Shown here in pieces: positions 34,301 to 43,057 of a stretch of DNA of 64,000 nt (position 1 is its first letter; each line of letters opens with the position of its first letter). The stretch lies in contig NZ_JACDXU010000001.1 in NCBI RefSeq assembly GCF_020539485.1, positions 434,001-498,000 of the forward strand, given 5' to 3'. The position numbers and the translations under genes are program-made. The stretch is from Fulverythrobacter ferritrahens. GTDB lineage: Bacteria; Pseudomonadota; Alphaproteobacteria; Sphingomonadales; Sphingomonadaceae. The notes beneath the pieces were generated by a model. The model saw only the letters and a program-made list of their open reading frames with translations, was not told the origin of the DNA and did not search any database.

Positions 34301-34317
34301 GATCGTCCAGCCGCTGA
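31312..34317 (+). CDS. M16 family zinc metallopeptidase, periplasmic
   Basis: 1001 aa. Signal peptide (ends near AAQA, residue 27), then two M16 halves. The first carries the inverted zinc motif HLIEH (His112, Glu115, His116) and the downstream Glu in ELPIVLAEKRE; the second half (from about residue 550) is the inactive partner. Full-length, similar to PqqL/pitrilysin-like two-lobe peptidases. Degrades peptides in the periplasm by family analogy. The ribosome-binding site is weak. Monocistronic; a small GATCG/CGATC hairpin at 34319-34335 follows the stop. Confidence 0.9.
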   Translation: MTIHFRAARLLSPVLALLVVVAPAAQARDQAPVLSIPAAKTLAAPASLKPKDPWLYRGSDIPHDEGWLFGELPNGLRYAVRNNRVPGEQVSIRIRIDAGSLNEEESERGYAHLIEHLTFRESKYLANGQAIPTWQRLGARLGADTNAVTSPTQTVYQLDLPNAVDAKLDESIKLLSGMIREPALSTDNITAELPIVLAEKRENGGPGKRLADASSELFYKGQLLATRSPVGLDATLQAATSAKLKRFHQRWYRPENTVIVIAGDGDPHRFGALIEQYFSDWKGVGKHLPAPDFGKPQAPKGAPDVAGLASKLGETKVMVEPDLPRGISVAVLRPWGKPIDNIEYNRGLMIDRVAQQIINRRLVERARAGGSYVLADVNQREVSRSANATFIDITPLGDDWKAALKDVRAVIADALESPPSEEEIARELSEIDVNFADYYEQRINQPGPRLADDLVGAVDIRETVASPETFLSVLRGMRDRFTPQAVLEHTRKLFQGPVTRAFLLTPKAGEATEDDLRKALLEPVDADNGSRVTGKAPSFADMPAIGTPAQPVARHQIGVREIEQLDYANNVHALVWRTDNEPGRVTVRVRFGSGYRAFAPEEAPYIKLGQAALVASGVGPLGATELDAIAAGRKLGFDFGIEDGTFSFEAQTRREDLADQLWLFAAKLSQPRWDERAVERAKALSQLGYDSLNTDPASVISRDLDWVLNNHDPRFATPTPAEINATTAAGFRKVWEPLLKQGPVEILVFGDIDPAETEAALARTFGALPQREPIPAAALARKVVFSPVQAEPVVLYHHGEADQAAAGVAWPLGGGVNGLRVSRELEVLSQIFNNRLLDALREKAGASYTPYVSSSWPTDIDSGGQFVALAQLKPEMVPEFFAVADNIAADLAKNGPDQDEIVRVTEPILQLLNRSLTAHVTWMNLVEGSTGQPERLAALRTLFDDYTVTTPERIKALAAQYIPQGKGLRVAVIPKGTELARHAPGKGGGAGQHAAAGSSSR

Positions 34318-34417
34318 GATCGGTTGTCTCGATCAGAGTAGTTGAGAGTGTAACCTTTGCATTCTGGCGCATGAGCGCCTATTTGCGCCGCCTTCCTCTA
34401 ACAGACAGAGAAAAAAA

Positions 34418-35788
34418 GTGGCTAAGAGCTGGACCCCCGATGGCTGGAAGAACTTCGAAGCGAAGCATCTTCCCGTCTATGAAGACGAAAATGCGCTGGA
34501 AACTGCGGTCGACACACTGTCGTCCTTTCCGCCGCTCGTCTTTGCGGGCGAGGCGCGCGCTCTCAAGGCCGAACTGGCTGAAGTGACTCACGGTCGCGGT
34601 TTCCTGCTCCAGGGCGGGGATTGCGCGGAAAGCTTTGCCGAGTTCCACCCGAACAATATCCGCGACACGTTCCGCGTGCTGCTGCAGATGGCTGCGGTGC
34701 TGACTTTCGCCAGCAAGCAGCCGGTGGTGAAGGTGGGCCGCATGGCCGGCCAGTTCGCCAAGCCGCGCAGCTCGCCTACCGAGAACGTCGGGGGCAAGGA
34801 ACTGCCGAGCTATCTCGGCGACATCATCAACGGGATCGATTTCGAGGACGCACAGCGTCGCAACGATCCTGAACGGATGATCCGTGCTTACAGCCAGTCG
34901 GCTGCGACGCTGAACCTGCTGCGCGCTTTCGCGGGTGGCGGCTATGCCAATTTGCGCCAGGTTCACAAGTGGACGCTGGATTTCATGGGCCGCAGCCCCT
35001 GGGCCGACAAGTTCCGCGACATCGCCGATCGTATCGGCGAAGCGCTGGACTTTATGGAAGCCTGCGGGATCGATCCCGAGAACGCGCCGCAGCTGAAGAG
35101 CACCAGCTTCTACACCAGCCATGAGGCGCTGTTGCTGCCTTATGAGCAGGCGCTGACCCGGCAGGATTCGCTGACGGGTGACTGGTACGATACCAGCGCG
35201 CACATGCTGTGGATCGGCGACCGTACCCGTTTTGATAATTCGGCCCATGTCGAGTTCCTGCGCGGGGTGCAGAACCCGATCGGCATGAAGTGCGGCCCCA
35301 GCCTGGAGCCGGACGCGCTACTGCGCATGCTCGATACGCTCAACCCCAGCCGCGAGGCCGGTCGCATGACCCTGATCAGCCGCTACGGCCATGACAAGGT
35401 GGAGGCGGGCCTGCCCAAGCTGGTGCGCGCCGTGAAGCGCGAAGGCCATCCGGTGGTGTGGAGCTGCGACCCGATGCACGGCAACGTGATCAAGTCGGAC
35501 AGCGGCTACAAGACCCGTCCGTTCGATCGTATACTTTCGGAAGTGAAGGGCTTCTTCGCCGTTCACCGTGCGGAAGGCACTCATGCCGGCGGCATCCATG
35601 TGGAAATGACCGGCCAGGACGTGACCGAATGCACCGGCGGTGCCGTGGCGATTACCGACGAGCGTCTGGCCGATCGGTATCACACTCATTGCGATCCGCG
35701 CCTCAATGCGGCGCAGTCGCTCGAACTGTCCTTCCTGCTGGCAGAGATGCTCAATCTCGAAGCGCAGCGCCAGGCAGACGCCGCCTGA
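34418..35788 (+). CDS. 3-deoxy-7-phosphoheptulonate synthase, class II
   Basis: 456 aa, plant/mycobacterial-type DAHP synthase, the entry step of the shikimate pathway (PEP plus erythrose-4-phosphate). Conserved metal Cys69 in [21 protein letters not shown], and the C-terminal DPMHGN and [17 protein letters not shown] motifs. The start is GTG at 34418 after an A-rich leader (AGAGAAAAAAA). Single gene with a strong hairpin after the stop. Aromatic end-product feedback is common in the family but cannot be judged here. Confidence 0.94.
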   Translation: MAKSWTPDGWKNFEAKHLPVYEDENALETAVDTLSSFPPLVFAGEARALKAELAEVTHGRGFLLQGGDCAESFAEFHPNNIRDTFRVLLQMAAVLTFASKQPVVKVGRMAGQFAKPRSSPTENVGGKELPSYLGDIINGIDFEDAQRRNDPERMIRAYSQSAATLNLLRAFAGGGYANLRQVHKWTLDFMGRSPWADKFRDIADRIGEALDFMEACGIDPENAPQLKSTSFYTSHEALLLPYEQALTRQDSLTGDWYDTSAHMLWIGDRTRFDNSAHVEFLRGVQNPIGMKCGPSLEPDALLRMLDTLNPSREAGRMTLISRYGHDKVEAGLPKLVRAVKREGHPVVWSCDPMHGNVIKSDSGYKTRPFDRILSEVKGFFAVHRAEGTHAGGIHVEMTGQDVTECTGGAVAITDERLADRYHTHCDPRLNAAQSLELSFLLAEMLNLEAQRQADAA

Positions 35789-35793
35789 TTTGC

Positions 35794-35819
35794 CTGCCCC
35801 GCGTTTCGGCGCGGGGCAG
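35794..35819 (+). terminator. Hairpin after DAHP synthase
   Basis: Perfect 10-bp stem CTGCCCCGCG/CGCGGGGCAG with a TTTCGG loop, starting 5 bp after the stop codon. No T-run follows, so termination is likely but not certain. Confidence 0.65.
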
Positions 35820-35884
35820 CATATCCACAGCGGTAATGGCATGAAGTTTACCATAGCTTCACCGATCGCTGCTATACCCTCCCG

Positions 35885-37723
35885 ATGAGGAGGAGGGCAT
35901 TGGGCGCAACGCTGGGCAAAGGCAGCCGATTCCCTTGGGAAGTGGCGCTCATCTGGATCGTGAGCGCGATTGGCTCGGTCCTGTTGCGCGATCAGGGCCA
36001 TGCCGTGATGCTGCTCTGGTTGCCCAGCGCGGTTGCGGTTTGCGCGCTTTACAGGGCTAAAAGGGGCGAACGCCTGCCCGTGATTGCGGCGCTGCTCGTT
36101 GCCAATCTGATCTTCAATTTCTGGTACGGTCTCACCCCGCTGGCACTGTTGGGCTACACTGTGGCCAATATTGTCGAGCCACTATTGGCCGTCGCAATCG
36201 CGCATCGCGTGATCGGCAAGCGCAAACTTGAATCGCTTCGTTTGCGGGACACGGTGTTCCTGTTCGCGGGAATAGTGTTCGCGTCCTTTAGCGCCGCAAT
36301 TATCGCCCTGCCGTTCGGCCCGCATCGTGATTGGGTGCAGTTCGTCTGGTGGGGCTTTTCCACCAGCCTGGGCACGGCAGTGGGGGCGCCGATCCTCTTC
36401 TATCTAATGGACTGGATCACCCGTCGCCGCGCAGGGAAGAAACGAGACGTTGGACCTCTGCTGATTTGGTTCGGCATTTCGATGCTGACGATGTTCGCAT
36501 TGTCATGGTTCGTCCTTGGCTTCGATCTTGTCCCGTTGGCTCCGGTAGTCATGTCGGCTCTGGTTCTGATCGTGGCGCGTTATGGCCAGATCGGGGCGTC
36601 AGTCAGCATATTCATGTTCGGCGTGGCAGGAACGCTGCGTTCGGTGGGCGGCGAAACACCGGTTGCCTATCTGCAATTTCCGCCATTTGAGGCCGGCATT
36701 GCCCTGCAATTGCTGATGATGCTGATGATGGCCACGTCGCTGCCGCTGGCGGCTCTGCTGCTGGACAACGATCGGCTGGCGATGAGGCTCAAGGCCCGTA
36801 ATGCGCGGATGCGGGAAAACCTGCTGATGCTCAACATGGCGGAGGAAGTGGGCCGGATCGGCCGGTGGCACTACAATCCGCGCACTGGCGAGCAGGACTG
36901 GTCGCGCCAGATGTATCTGATCAACGGCCTGGATCCCACGTTGGGCCGCGATCCCGGGGATTTGACTTCCATGCTTCCGGATGGCGGAGCGGAATTGTTC
37001 GGCCTGCTGGCCCACCATTCCAAGGATCGCGCGCGCTACAGTTTCGAATATCGTGTGTGCCCGCCACAGGCGGATGAGCGTATCCTGCGCATGTATGCCA
37101 CCAACGAGTTCAATGAGGCGGGCGATCTTACCGGCATGTTCGGGGTGGTGATGGATGTTACCGAACATCACCAGCGGCAGGAGGCGCTCGACCGGGAACG
37201 GACGCGTGCCATGCGGCTGGCGGCGGAGGCGCAATATCTCGCCCATACCGACCCGTTGACCGGACTGGCCAATCGCCGTCGTACGATCACGCAATTGCAG
37301 AAATGCATTCACCGTTCGCAGGAAGATGGCCGGCCTACCGCGCTTATTTCGTTCGATATCGATCACTTCAAGCGTGTGAACGACACCAGCGGCCACCAGA
37401 TGGGGGACGATGTGCTGGTGCGCATTGCCGATATTGCCCGGGCACAGGCCCGTGCCAGCGATCTGATCGGCCGGATCGGCGGCGAGGAATTCGTCTGGAT
37501 TCTGCCCGGCGCCGGACAGGAAGAAACCCGCGCTGCAGCCGAACGCCTGCGGCAGGCAATCGAGCAGGAAAGCTCTCAGGGGGGGCTGCCTCAGGTTACC
37601 GCCAGCGTCGGCTATACGATGTGGCGAGAGGGGGATGATGCCAACAGCCTGCTCGCCCGGGTTGATGCGGCCCTTTACGATGCGAAGGAAGCGGGGCGTA
37701 ACAACGTCCAGCAAGCCGCCTGA
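35885..37723 (+). CDS. MASE1-PAS-GGDEF diguanylate cyclase
   Basis: 612 aa. The MASE1 membrane sensor spans about residues 15-300 with eight or so helices (LLWLPSAVAVCALYRA, ANLIFNFWYGLTPLALLGYTVANIVEPL), then a PAS domain (about 320-430), and a C-terminal GGDEF domain with an intact GGEEF active site at 532-536 and an inhibitory-site RxxD at 523-526. Should make c-di-GMP and be product-inhibited. The ATG at 35885 falls inside a strong Shine-Dalgarno run (AGGAGGAGGG), so the TTG at 35900, five bases after it, may be the true start. Confidence 0.9.
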   Translation: MRRRALGATLGKGSRFPWEVALIWIVSAIGSVLLRDQGHAVMLLWLPSAVAVCALYRAKRGERLPVIAALLVANLIFNFWYGLTPLALLGYTVANIVEPLLAVAIAHRVIGKRKLESLRLRDTVFLFAGIVFASFSAAIIALPFGPHRDWVQFVWWGFSTSLGTAVGAPILFYLMDWITRRRAGKKRDVGPLLIWFGISMLTMFALSWFVLGFDLVPLAPVVMSALVLIVARYGQIGASVSIFMFGVAGTLRSVGGETPVAYLQFPPFEAGIALQLLMMLMMATSLPLAALLLDNDRLAMRLKARNARMRENLLMLNMAEEVGRIGRWHYNPRTGEQDWSRQMYLINGLDPTLGRDPGDLTSMLPDGGAELFGLLAHHSKDRARYSFEYRVCPPQADERILRMYATNEFNEAGDLTGMFGVVMDVTEHHQRQEALDRERTRAMRLAAEAQYLAHTDPLTGLANRRRTITQLQKCIHRSQEDGRPTALISFDIDHFKRVNDTSGHQMGDDVLVRIADIARAQARASDLIGRIGGEEFVWILPGAGQEETRAAAERLRQAIEQESSQGGLPQVTASVGYTMWREGDDANSLLARVDAALYDAKEAGRNNVQQAA

Positions 37724-37845
37724 GGGCGCGCGACTTTCTGTTGCGCGTTTCCCGCTAAACGGCGATTGACGCGGAAGCGCGGCGCGGCCACTCTCGCCGC
37801 GATAAGACCGCGTGGAAATTCGCGAATCCTGGGGAGATCAGCCTG

Positions 37846-39228
37846 ATGGCGAGCAGCACGGCCGAGACTATCGGCGCGCATGAGGACAGTTTTGACGTCG
37901 AAGCATTCATCGATCGCCGGAAGATCGGCGCTCGGGAAATAGCGATGCTCGCCGTCTGCTCGGTGGTGCTCTTCATCGACGGCTTCGACATGTATTTCTT
38001 CGGCAAGATCCTGCCTGCCATCGCGCATGGTCTGGATGCCAAGCCGGCCGACATGGATGTCGTGATTTTCTGGACCTATGTCGGCATGGCAGTGGGCGCG
38101 TTCCTGATGCCTCCCCTGGCGGACAAGATAGGGCGTCGGCCCGTGCTCGGCCTGTGCGCGCTGGGTTTCGGCCTTCTGTCAATCCTCGGCGCCCATGCCC
38201 AAACGGTGGGGCAGATGGCCGTTTTGCGCGGGATTTCCGGGATTTTCTTCTCGGCCATGCTGCCCATTGGGCTGGCCTTGCTTTCTGAAATGACTCCGCG
38301 GAAATGGCGCGCCGGCTTCATGGCCATCGCGCTGGTGTTCTTCTCCGCCGGGAACATGGGCAGCGGCGTGATCGCTGCCTGGCTGCTGGATATCTATGGC
38401 TGGCAGATCGGCTTCTGGGTGGGCGGCGTGCTGGGCTTCGTTGCCGTGCCGCTGCTGTTCCTCATCCCGGAATCGCTCGCCTTCCGCACCCGGCGCAATC
38501 CCAATGACGCCAAGATTTTCTCGACCGTTCGCGCAATGGATGCGGCGGCTCCGCTGCATGCGGGACAGACGTTCCGCTATGGCAGGGCAAAGCCTGCCGA
38601 ACGCGGGCTTGGGCCGCTGGCTCTGTTGCAGAAGCCCTATTTCCTCCAGACCATCCTGCTGTGGGTCGCCTGCTTCATTGCATTGGGCAATATCGCGCTG
38701 CTGGCCAACTGGATGGCCACCTTCTTCCAGGAGCTTGGTGGAATTCCGATCCAGAAATTCGCCGTTTCCGCGATGATCTCCTTCATCGGCGGCGCCACCG
38801 GCACGCTGGTGATGGGTTTCCTGATGGACCGGATCAATCCCTACTGGCTGATTGCGGGCTTCTTCCTTGTGGAAGCGGTGGCGCTGTTCCTGTTGGGGCA
38901 GGTGCCGTTCAGCAGCGGCATCTTCCTGGTGGCGCTGATCGTCTGGAACTTCACTCAGGTCGGCGGGCAGACCGGGATCAACAATCTCGCGACGCTCAGC
39001 TATCCGCCGGAAATGCGGTCGAGCGGGATCGGCTGGGCCGGGGGCTGGGGCCGTATCTCCGGCATCGTCCTTGCGCCTTTCGCAGGTGCTGCAGCCTTGC
39101 GGATGATGTTGCCGCTGGAGACGATCATGATGATTATCGCCGCGGCGGCCGTTCTGGTTGCCGTGCTGATTGTCGCGCTGGGGATATTCGCCCCGGCGCT
39201 TGGGCCGAAGATGGCGCGCAAGGACTGA
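37846..39228 (+). CDS. MFS transporter, aromatic acid:H+ symporter type
   Basis: 460 aa with twelve predicted membrane helices. DGFD at 45-48 in the first helix and ADKIGRRPVLGLCALGFGLLS after the second are typical of the AAHS group (PcaK/BenK), which imports aromatic acids such as 4-hydroxybenzoate. GGAG lies 11 bases before the ATG. No catabolic genes adjoin except a sulfatase on the opposite strand, so the substrate might be an aryl compound released by that enzyme (speculative). Confidence 0.88.
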   Translation: MASSTAETIGAHEDSFDVEAFIDRRKIGAREIAMLAVCSVVLFIDGFDMYFFGKILPAIAHGLDAKPADMDVVIFWTYVGMAVGAFLMPPLADKIGRRPVLGLCALGFGLLSILGAHAQTVGQMAVLRGISGIFFSAMLPIGLALLSEMTPRKWRAGFMAIALVFFSAGNMGSGVIAAWLLDIYGWQIGFWVGGVLGFVAVPLLFLIPESLAFRTRRNPNDAKIFSTVRAMDAAAPLHAGQTFRYGRAKPAERGLGPLALLQKPYFLQTILLWVACFIALGNIALLANWMATFFQELGGIPIQKFAVSAMISFIGGATGTLVMGFLMDRINPYWLIAGFFLVEAVALFLLGQVPFSSGIFLVALIVWNFTQVGGQTGINNLATLSYPPEMRSSGIGWAGGWGRISGIVLAPFAGAAALRMMLPLETIMMIIAAAAVLVAVLIVALGIFAPALGPKMARKD

Positions 39229-39256
39229 GTCGCGCGCATTCTTATGAACTCAAGAA

Positions 39257-39288
39257 GCGATCCGGGGCGCAGGGCCGGTCCGGATCGC
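39257..39288. terminator. Hairpin between convergent MFS and sulfatase genes
   Basis: GCGATCCGG (39257-39265) pairs with CCGGATCGC (39280-39288) around a 14-nt GC-rich loop. It sits between two convergent stop codons, so a bidirectional terminator is plausible, although T-runs are lacking. Confidence 0.5.
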
Positions 39289-39301
39289 CTCGTGGGATAG
39301 C

Positions 39302-40750
39302 CTAGCTATCGATGCCGAAATGATCGGCCAGTTGCTGGCCGGTGAAGCCGTAGCTGGGGGCGTTCGGATCGAACAACATGCCCTTGTTCCATTCGGCAAA
39401 GGCGTTCTGGAGTTCGACGAATTTCTGCGAGAAGCGGTCTTTCAGATTGGCTCGCTCCAGCGGATCGGCGAACACGTCGAACAGGAAGCTGTTTCCGGCA
39501 ATCTTGAGATATTTCCACCGGCCTCGCAGCGCCGCCTCCTGACCCTTGTTGGTGAAGCGCCAGAACAGGGTGCGTTCCGGCATGGTCTTGCCCTTGATGG
39601 CTGGGAGGATGTCGCGCCCGTCACTCGGAAAGGCCGGGTCCTGCCGTCCGCCACCTGCGGCGAGGAAAGTCGGCAGCCAGTCCATCGAAATGATCTCGCT
39701 TTCGCTCGTGCTGCCGGGGCGGCTCGCGCCGGGCCAGCGGACGATGGCCGGAATTCGCAGGCCCCCTTCGAGCAATTCGGTCTTTCGCCCGGTGAAGGGC
39801 CAGTTATCGGAAAACCGCTCCCCGCCATTGTCGCTGGTGAAGACCACCACCGTATTTTCATCCATCCCGAGCTGGCGCAGCCGTTTCAGCACTCGCCCGA
39901 CATTATCGTCGAGCGAGAGCATCATCTTGGCGTAGATTTCCATCGTGCCGCCATCGTGATGCATGAAGCCGCCGGGAATCTTCGCGATCCGTTCCGCTTC
40001 GGCCTTGCCTTCTTCGTCATTGGCTTCCCACGGCCAATGGGGGGCGGTGAAGTGAAGCGACATGAAGAAGGGCTGCTTGTCCTCGGCGCGCCGTTCCAGC
40101 GTGGCGATGGCTGCGTCCCCCAACAGGTCCGTCATGTAGCCGGTCTTTTCGATCGGCGTATCGCCGTCCCATAGATCCTTGTTGTTGCCGAAGCCGTGAC
40201 GGAAGTAATCGACCCCGCCGCCGCGCAGCCCCCAGAATTCGTCATAGCCGCTCTGTAGCGGGCCATATTTGGGCAGGTTGCCCATGTGCCATTTGCCGAT
40301 GAGCGATGTCTTGTAGCCGGCCTTGTGCAACAGCGAGGCGATAGTCGGATGTTCGGGGGGCAGACCGATATCACCCGCGCCGAGCGGTTCCTGCAGGCCT
40401 ACCGGAATCCGATATTGATACCGGCCGGTGATGAGGCCCACGCGAGTGGCGGTGCAGACCGCGCTGTTTGCATAGGCATGGGTGAAGCGTATGCCTTCGC
40501 TTGCCAGACGGTCGATATTCGCGGTCTTATATTCGCGGCGGCCATAGCAGGAGAGGTCGGCATAGCCCAGGTCATCAGCCATGATGAACAGGAAGTTCGG
40601 CTTGCCGCTGCTGCTTGCCTTCGCGGCCGTGCAGCCGGGAAGAACCGCCATTGCAGCGGCGCCAGCGAGCCCCGTGACCGCCGTGCGCCGTGTTATGGTG
40701 GGCGCCGTGACTGGATCGTTCCCGGTATGCGGTGCTCTATCCTGAGCCAT
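39302..40750 (-). CDS. Type I sulfatase, Tat-exported
   Basis: 482 aa from the ATG at 40750. Twin arginine Arg21-Arg22 (TRRTAVTGLAGAAAMAVLPGC), possibly ending in a lipobox Cys40. Sulfatase fold: metal Asp59-Asp60 (IMADDLGYADLSCYG) and the formylglycine site at Cys99, here CTATR rather than the usual CxPxR. Later KTSLIGKWHMG and FTSDNGGE motifs are intact. Hydrolyses sulfate esters; substrate unknown. A sulfatase-modifying enzyme is not in the window. Divergent from a tetR gene, probably its regulator. Confidence 0.88.
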   Translation of the reverse strand: MAQDRAPHTGNDPVTAPTITRRTAVTGLAGAAAMAVLPGCTAAKASSSGKPNFLFIMADDLGYADLSCYGRREYKTANIDRLASEGIRFTHAYANSAVCTATRVGLITGRYQYRIPVGLQEPLGAGDIGLPPEHPTIASLLHKAGYKTSLIGKWHMGNLPKYGPLQSGYDEFWGLRGGGVDYFRHGFGNNKDLWDGDTPIEKTGYMTDLLGDAAIATLERRAEDKQPFFMSLHFTAPHWPWEANDEEGKAEAERIAKIPGGFMHHDGGTMEIYAKMMLSLDDNVGRVLKRLRQLGMDENTVVVFTSDNGGERFSDNWPFTGRKTELLEGGLRIPAIVRWPGASRPGSTSESEIISMDWLPTFLAAGGGRQDPAFPSDGRDILPAIKGKTMPERTLFWRFTNKGQEAALRGRWKYLKIAGNSFLFDVFADPLERANLKDRFSQKFVELQNAFAEWNKGMLFDPNAPSYGFTGQQLADHFGIDS

Positions 40751-40854
40751 GCGGATTATTCCTTTTCGATAATTGGCGTGCTTGCCTTTCGTGCCGGAAC
40801 ACGTTGTAAGCATTGGCACTTCCGCCAGTCAGGGCACGAGATCAAACAGATAAT

Positions 40855-41502
40855 ATGAATATAGATTCTCATTATGGCGTCAAGCCTGCGGTTGCTCCGG
40901 ATGGCTGGGAAGTGCCCGTGCCCATGCAGGAACGCAGCCGGAAGACGGCGGAGCGTTTCGTCCAGGTGGCGCTGCAATTGCTGCGGGAAAAGACCTTCGC
41001 GGAACTTTCGGTGGCGGAACTGGCGCGCAAGGCTGGCCGGTCGGTGGGGGTGTTTTACCAGCGGTTCAACAGCAAGGATGATTTCCTGCATGTGCTGCTT
41101 TCCGCCTATTTCCGGGAAGCGCTGGAATGGCGGGAGGCGGTTCGGCCAGAGGGGGAGCCTGCGACGATCTATGCCGAGATACTGGCTCGCGGGTTTCACG
41201 GCATCATGGAGAACCGCAACCTTTGGCACGCAGCGCTGGAGCGATCAGCCGCCGATCCGGAGTTCTGGAAGGTTTATCGCTCCTTCCGCGAGCGGGCGGT
41301 TGAAATCACGCTGCGCGCGATGGAGGCATCCTCCGATCGTCAGTTTTCCGACGAGGAGCGGCGGCAGCTGGCCATTGCGGGGCAGGTGTTCAATTCTGTC
41401 ATCAACAACCAGATCATCAATTCCCCAGGGCCTCTTCGGCTGGAAGATGAGGATTTTCTGCCTGAATTGACCAGAATTGCGGTGAAACTGGCGGGGCTTT
41501 GA
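40855..41502 (+). CDS. TetR-family regulator beside the sulfatase gene
   Basis: 215 aa from the ATG at 40855. HTH around residues 25-70 (TAERFVQVALQLLREKTFAELSVAELARKAGRSVGVFYQRFNSKDDFL), then a helical ligand domain. Diverges from the sulfatase across 104 bp, so it likely controls that gene and itself; I found no clear palindrome in the spacer. Converges with the VOC gene. Confidence 0.86.
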   Translation: MNIDSHYGVKPAVAPDGWEVPVPMQERSRKTAERFVQVALQLLREKTFAELSVAELARKAGRSVGVFYQRFNSKDDFLHVLLSAYFREALEWREAVRPEGEPATIYAEILARGFHGIMENRNLWHAALERSAADPEFWKVYRSFRERAVEITLRAMEASSDRQFSDEERRQLAIAGQVFNSVINNQIINSPGPLRLEDEDFLPELTRIAVKLAGL

Positions 41503-41511
41503 TCCCTCCGC

Positions 41512-41937
41512 CTACCCTGCGGGGAATTGCAGCAGTTCCAGCTCGTGGCCCCACGGGTCCAGCACGATGCCGACCTTCACCGGGCCCATGTCGAATATTG
41601 GCACGATCGTGTCCGCTCCCGCTTCGACTGCCTTGGCGCATAGTGCCTCGATATCGTCTGTAACGAGGCCAACCGGGCCGTGTCCGGGGCCCACCGATAC
41701 GTCGCGCCCGTCCTTATAGGCGACCAGCAGCAGGTTCGGGCCCGCTTCCTGCCCGGGCAGCGCCAGGATGTGTTCCAGGAACGCGCCCTCGTCAAAGGTC
41801 TGGACAATCGAAAAGCAGAAAACCTTGCCGTAAAACTCCAGCGCGGCGTCCATGTCAGGCACGTTGAGCTTGAAGAAGCTGAGCTTCACGTTGGGCGCCG
41901 TCTGGGGGGTGGGGGGCGCTTTCTGGGGGGTGGGCAT
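41512..41937 (-). CDS. VOC family protein
   Basis: 141 aa single VOC module after a Pro/Thr-rich N-terminus (MPTPQKAPPTPQTAPNV). Core KLSFFKLNVPDMDAALEFYGKVFCF and C-terminal MGPVKVGIVLDPWGHELELLQF with the metal Glu. Substrate unknown. It diverges from the persulfide-dioxygenase operon, so the palindrome at 42045 could influence it too, although it lies 108 bp from this start. Confidence 0.8.
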   Translation of the reverse strand: MPTPQKAPPTPQTAPNVKLSFFKLNVPDMDAALEFYGKVFCFSIVQTFDEGAFLEHILALPGQEAGPNLLLVAYKDGRDVSVGPGHGPVGLVTDDIEALCAKAVEAGADTIVPIFDMGPVKVGIVLDPWGHELELLQFPAG

Positions 41938-42044
41938 TCGGTCCTCTCGGTTATGTCTTGAAGGCAGGCTATCGGAGAGGGGCGCGGGCCGAAAGGGGCT
42001 TGTTGAGGAAATGCATGCGGAAAGAACGAGTCTTGACGAATTAG

Positions 42045-42066
42045 AACATTAGAACTAGCTAATGTT
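42045..42066 (+). promoter_or_regulatory. Operator-like palindrome before the persulfide dioxygenase operon
   Basis: AACATTAG (42045-42052) and CTAATGTT (42059-42066) are perfect 8-bp arms around AACTAG. A TTGACG -35-like hexamer is at 42033-42038, so the palindrome would cover the -10 region, a usual place for an ArsR-type repressor. AGGAGAG and the start codon follow at once. Predicted site for the SqrR/BigR-like ArsR protein at 54.3 kb (inference). Confidence 0.65.
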
Positions 42067-42082
42067 AAACAGGAGAGACTCC

Positions 42083-43042
42083 ATGAAGTCCGTCAATGAC
42101 AACAGCGATCAGGCTGCCCATGGCCCAATCATAGCCGCCGCATCGGCCCAGATCGCCCGCGCACTCGACGATCCCGCCTTGCGCCCGGTTGTGAAGGCCT
42201 TTTTCGACGAGCCTACCTTTACCGTTTCCTATGTCATCCACGATCCCGCGACGCTTGAAGCAGCGGTGATCGATCCCGTGCTGGATTACGATCCCGATGC
42301 GGGCCGCACGTCCCACGCTTCGGCCGACCGGATCGTCGATTACGTGACGGCGCAAGGCCTCAAGGTCGCCTGGTTGATCGAGACCCACGCCCATGCGGAC
42401 CACCTGTCCGCCGCGCCCTATCTGAAGGAGAAACTGGGCGGGCAGCTGGCCATTGGGGAGCATATCACCAGAGTGCAGGACGTGTTCGGCAAGCTGTTCA
42501 ATGCCGGGCCTGACATGGCGCGCGACGGTTCGCAATTCGATCATTTGTTCAAGGATGGCGAAACCTTCCGCATCGGCAATCTGGAAGGAATCGTGCTGCA
42601 CGTCCCCGGCCACACCCCGGCGGACATGGCCTATATCGTGGGCAACGCAGGTTTTGCGGGCGACACATTGTTCATGCCCGATTACGGCACCGCGCGCGCC
42701 GATTTCCCCGGCGGGGATGCGGCGCGACTGTTCCGCTCGATCCGCCGCCTGCTGAGCCTCCCGCGCGAGACGCGGCTGTTCATGTGCCACGATTACAAGG
42801 CGCCGGGCCGCGACACTTTCGCCTGGGAAACCACTGTGGGTGAGGAGCGAGACGGCAATGTCCATGTGCATGACGGCGTAAGCGAGGCGGAATTCGTGGC
42901 TATGCGCACGAAGCGGGATGCCACGTTGGCCGTGCCGCGGCTGATCCTGCCTTCGGTGCAGGTCAATATCCGCGCCGGGCATCTGCCCGAGCCGGAGGGG
43001 AACGGCATCAGCTATATCAAGATTCCGGTCAACGCGATCTGA
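42083..43042 (+). CDS. MBL-fold persulfide dioxygenase-like protein (ETHE1/Blh type)
   Basis: 319 aa from the ATG at 42083, with AGGAGAG upstream. Metallo-beta-lactamase fold with THAHADH (His102, His104, Asp106, His107), HVPGHTPADM, and DYGTARADFPGGDA and FMCHDY, the pattern of ETHE1/Blh proteins, mononuclear iron enzymes that oxidise glutathione persulfide to sulfite. Sulfite would then be exported by the following TauE/SafE protein. First gene of an operon running through cydAB. Such genes are controlled by BigR/SqrR repressors in other alphaproteobacteria. Confidence 0.88.
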   Translation: MKSVNDNSDQAAHGPIIAAASAQIARALDDPALRPVVKAFFDEPTFTVSYVIHDPATLEAAVIDPVLDYDPDAGRTSHASADRIVDYVTAQGLKVAWLIETHAHADHLSAAPYLKEKLGGQLAIGEHITRVQDVFGKLFNAGPDMARDGSQFDHLFKDGETFRIGNLEGIVLHVPGHTPADMAYIVGNAGFAGDTLFMPDYGTARADFPGGDAARLFRSIRRLLSLPRETRLFMCHDYKAPGRDTFAWETTVGEERDGNVHVHDGVSEAEFVAMRTKRDATLAVPRLILPSVQVNIRAGHLPEPEGNGISYIKIPVNAI

Positions 43043-43057
43043 GGCGGGACACAGGCC

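Noticed and set aside
34319-34335. Terminator after the M16 peptidase gene
   Set aside because: A 5-bp GATCG/CGATC stem without a T-run is too weak to call with confidence.
34344-34367. Third copy of the shared intergenic element
   Set aside because: Only the first block matches, with one inserted base, and the second block is absent; kept as a remark, not a feature.
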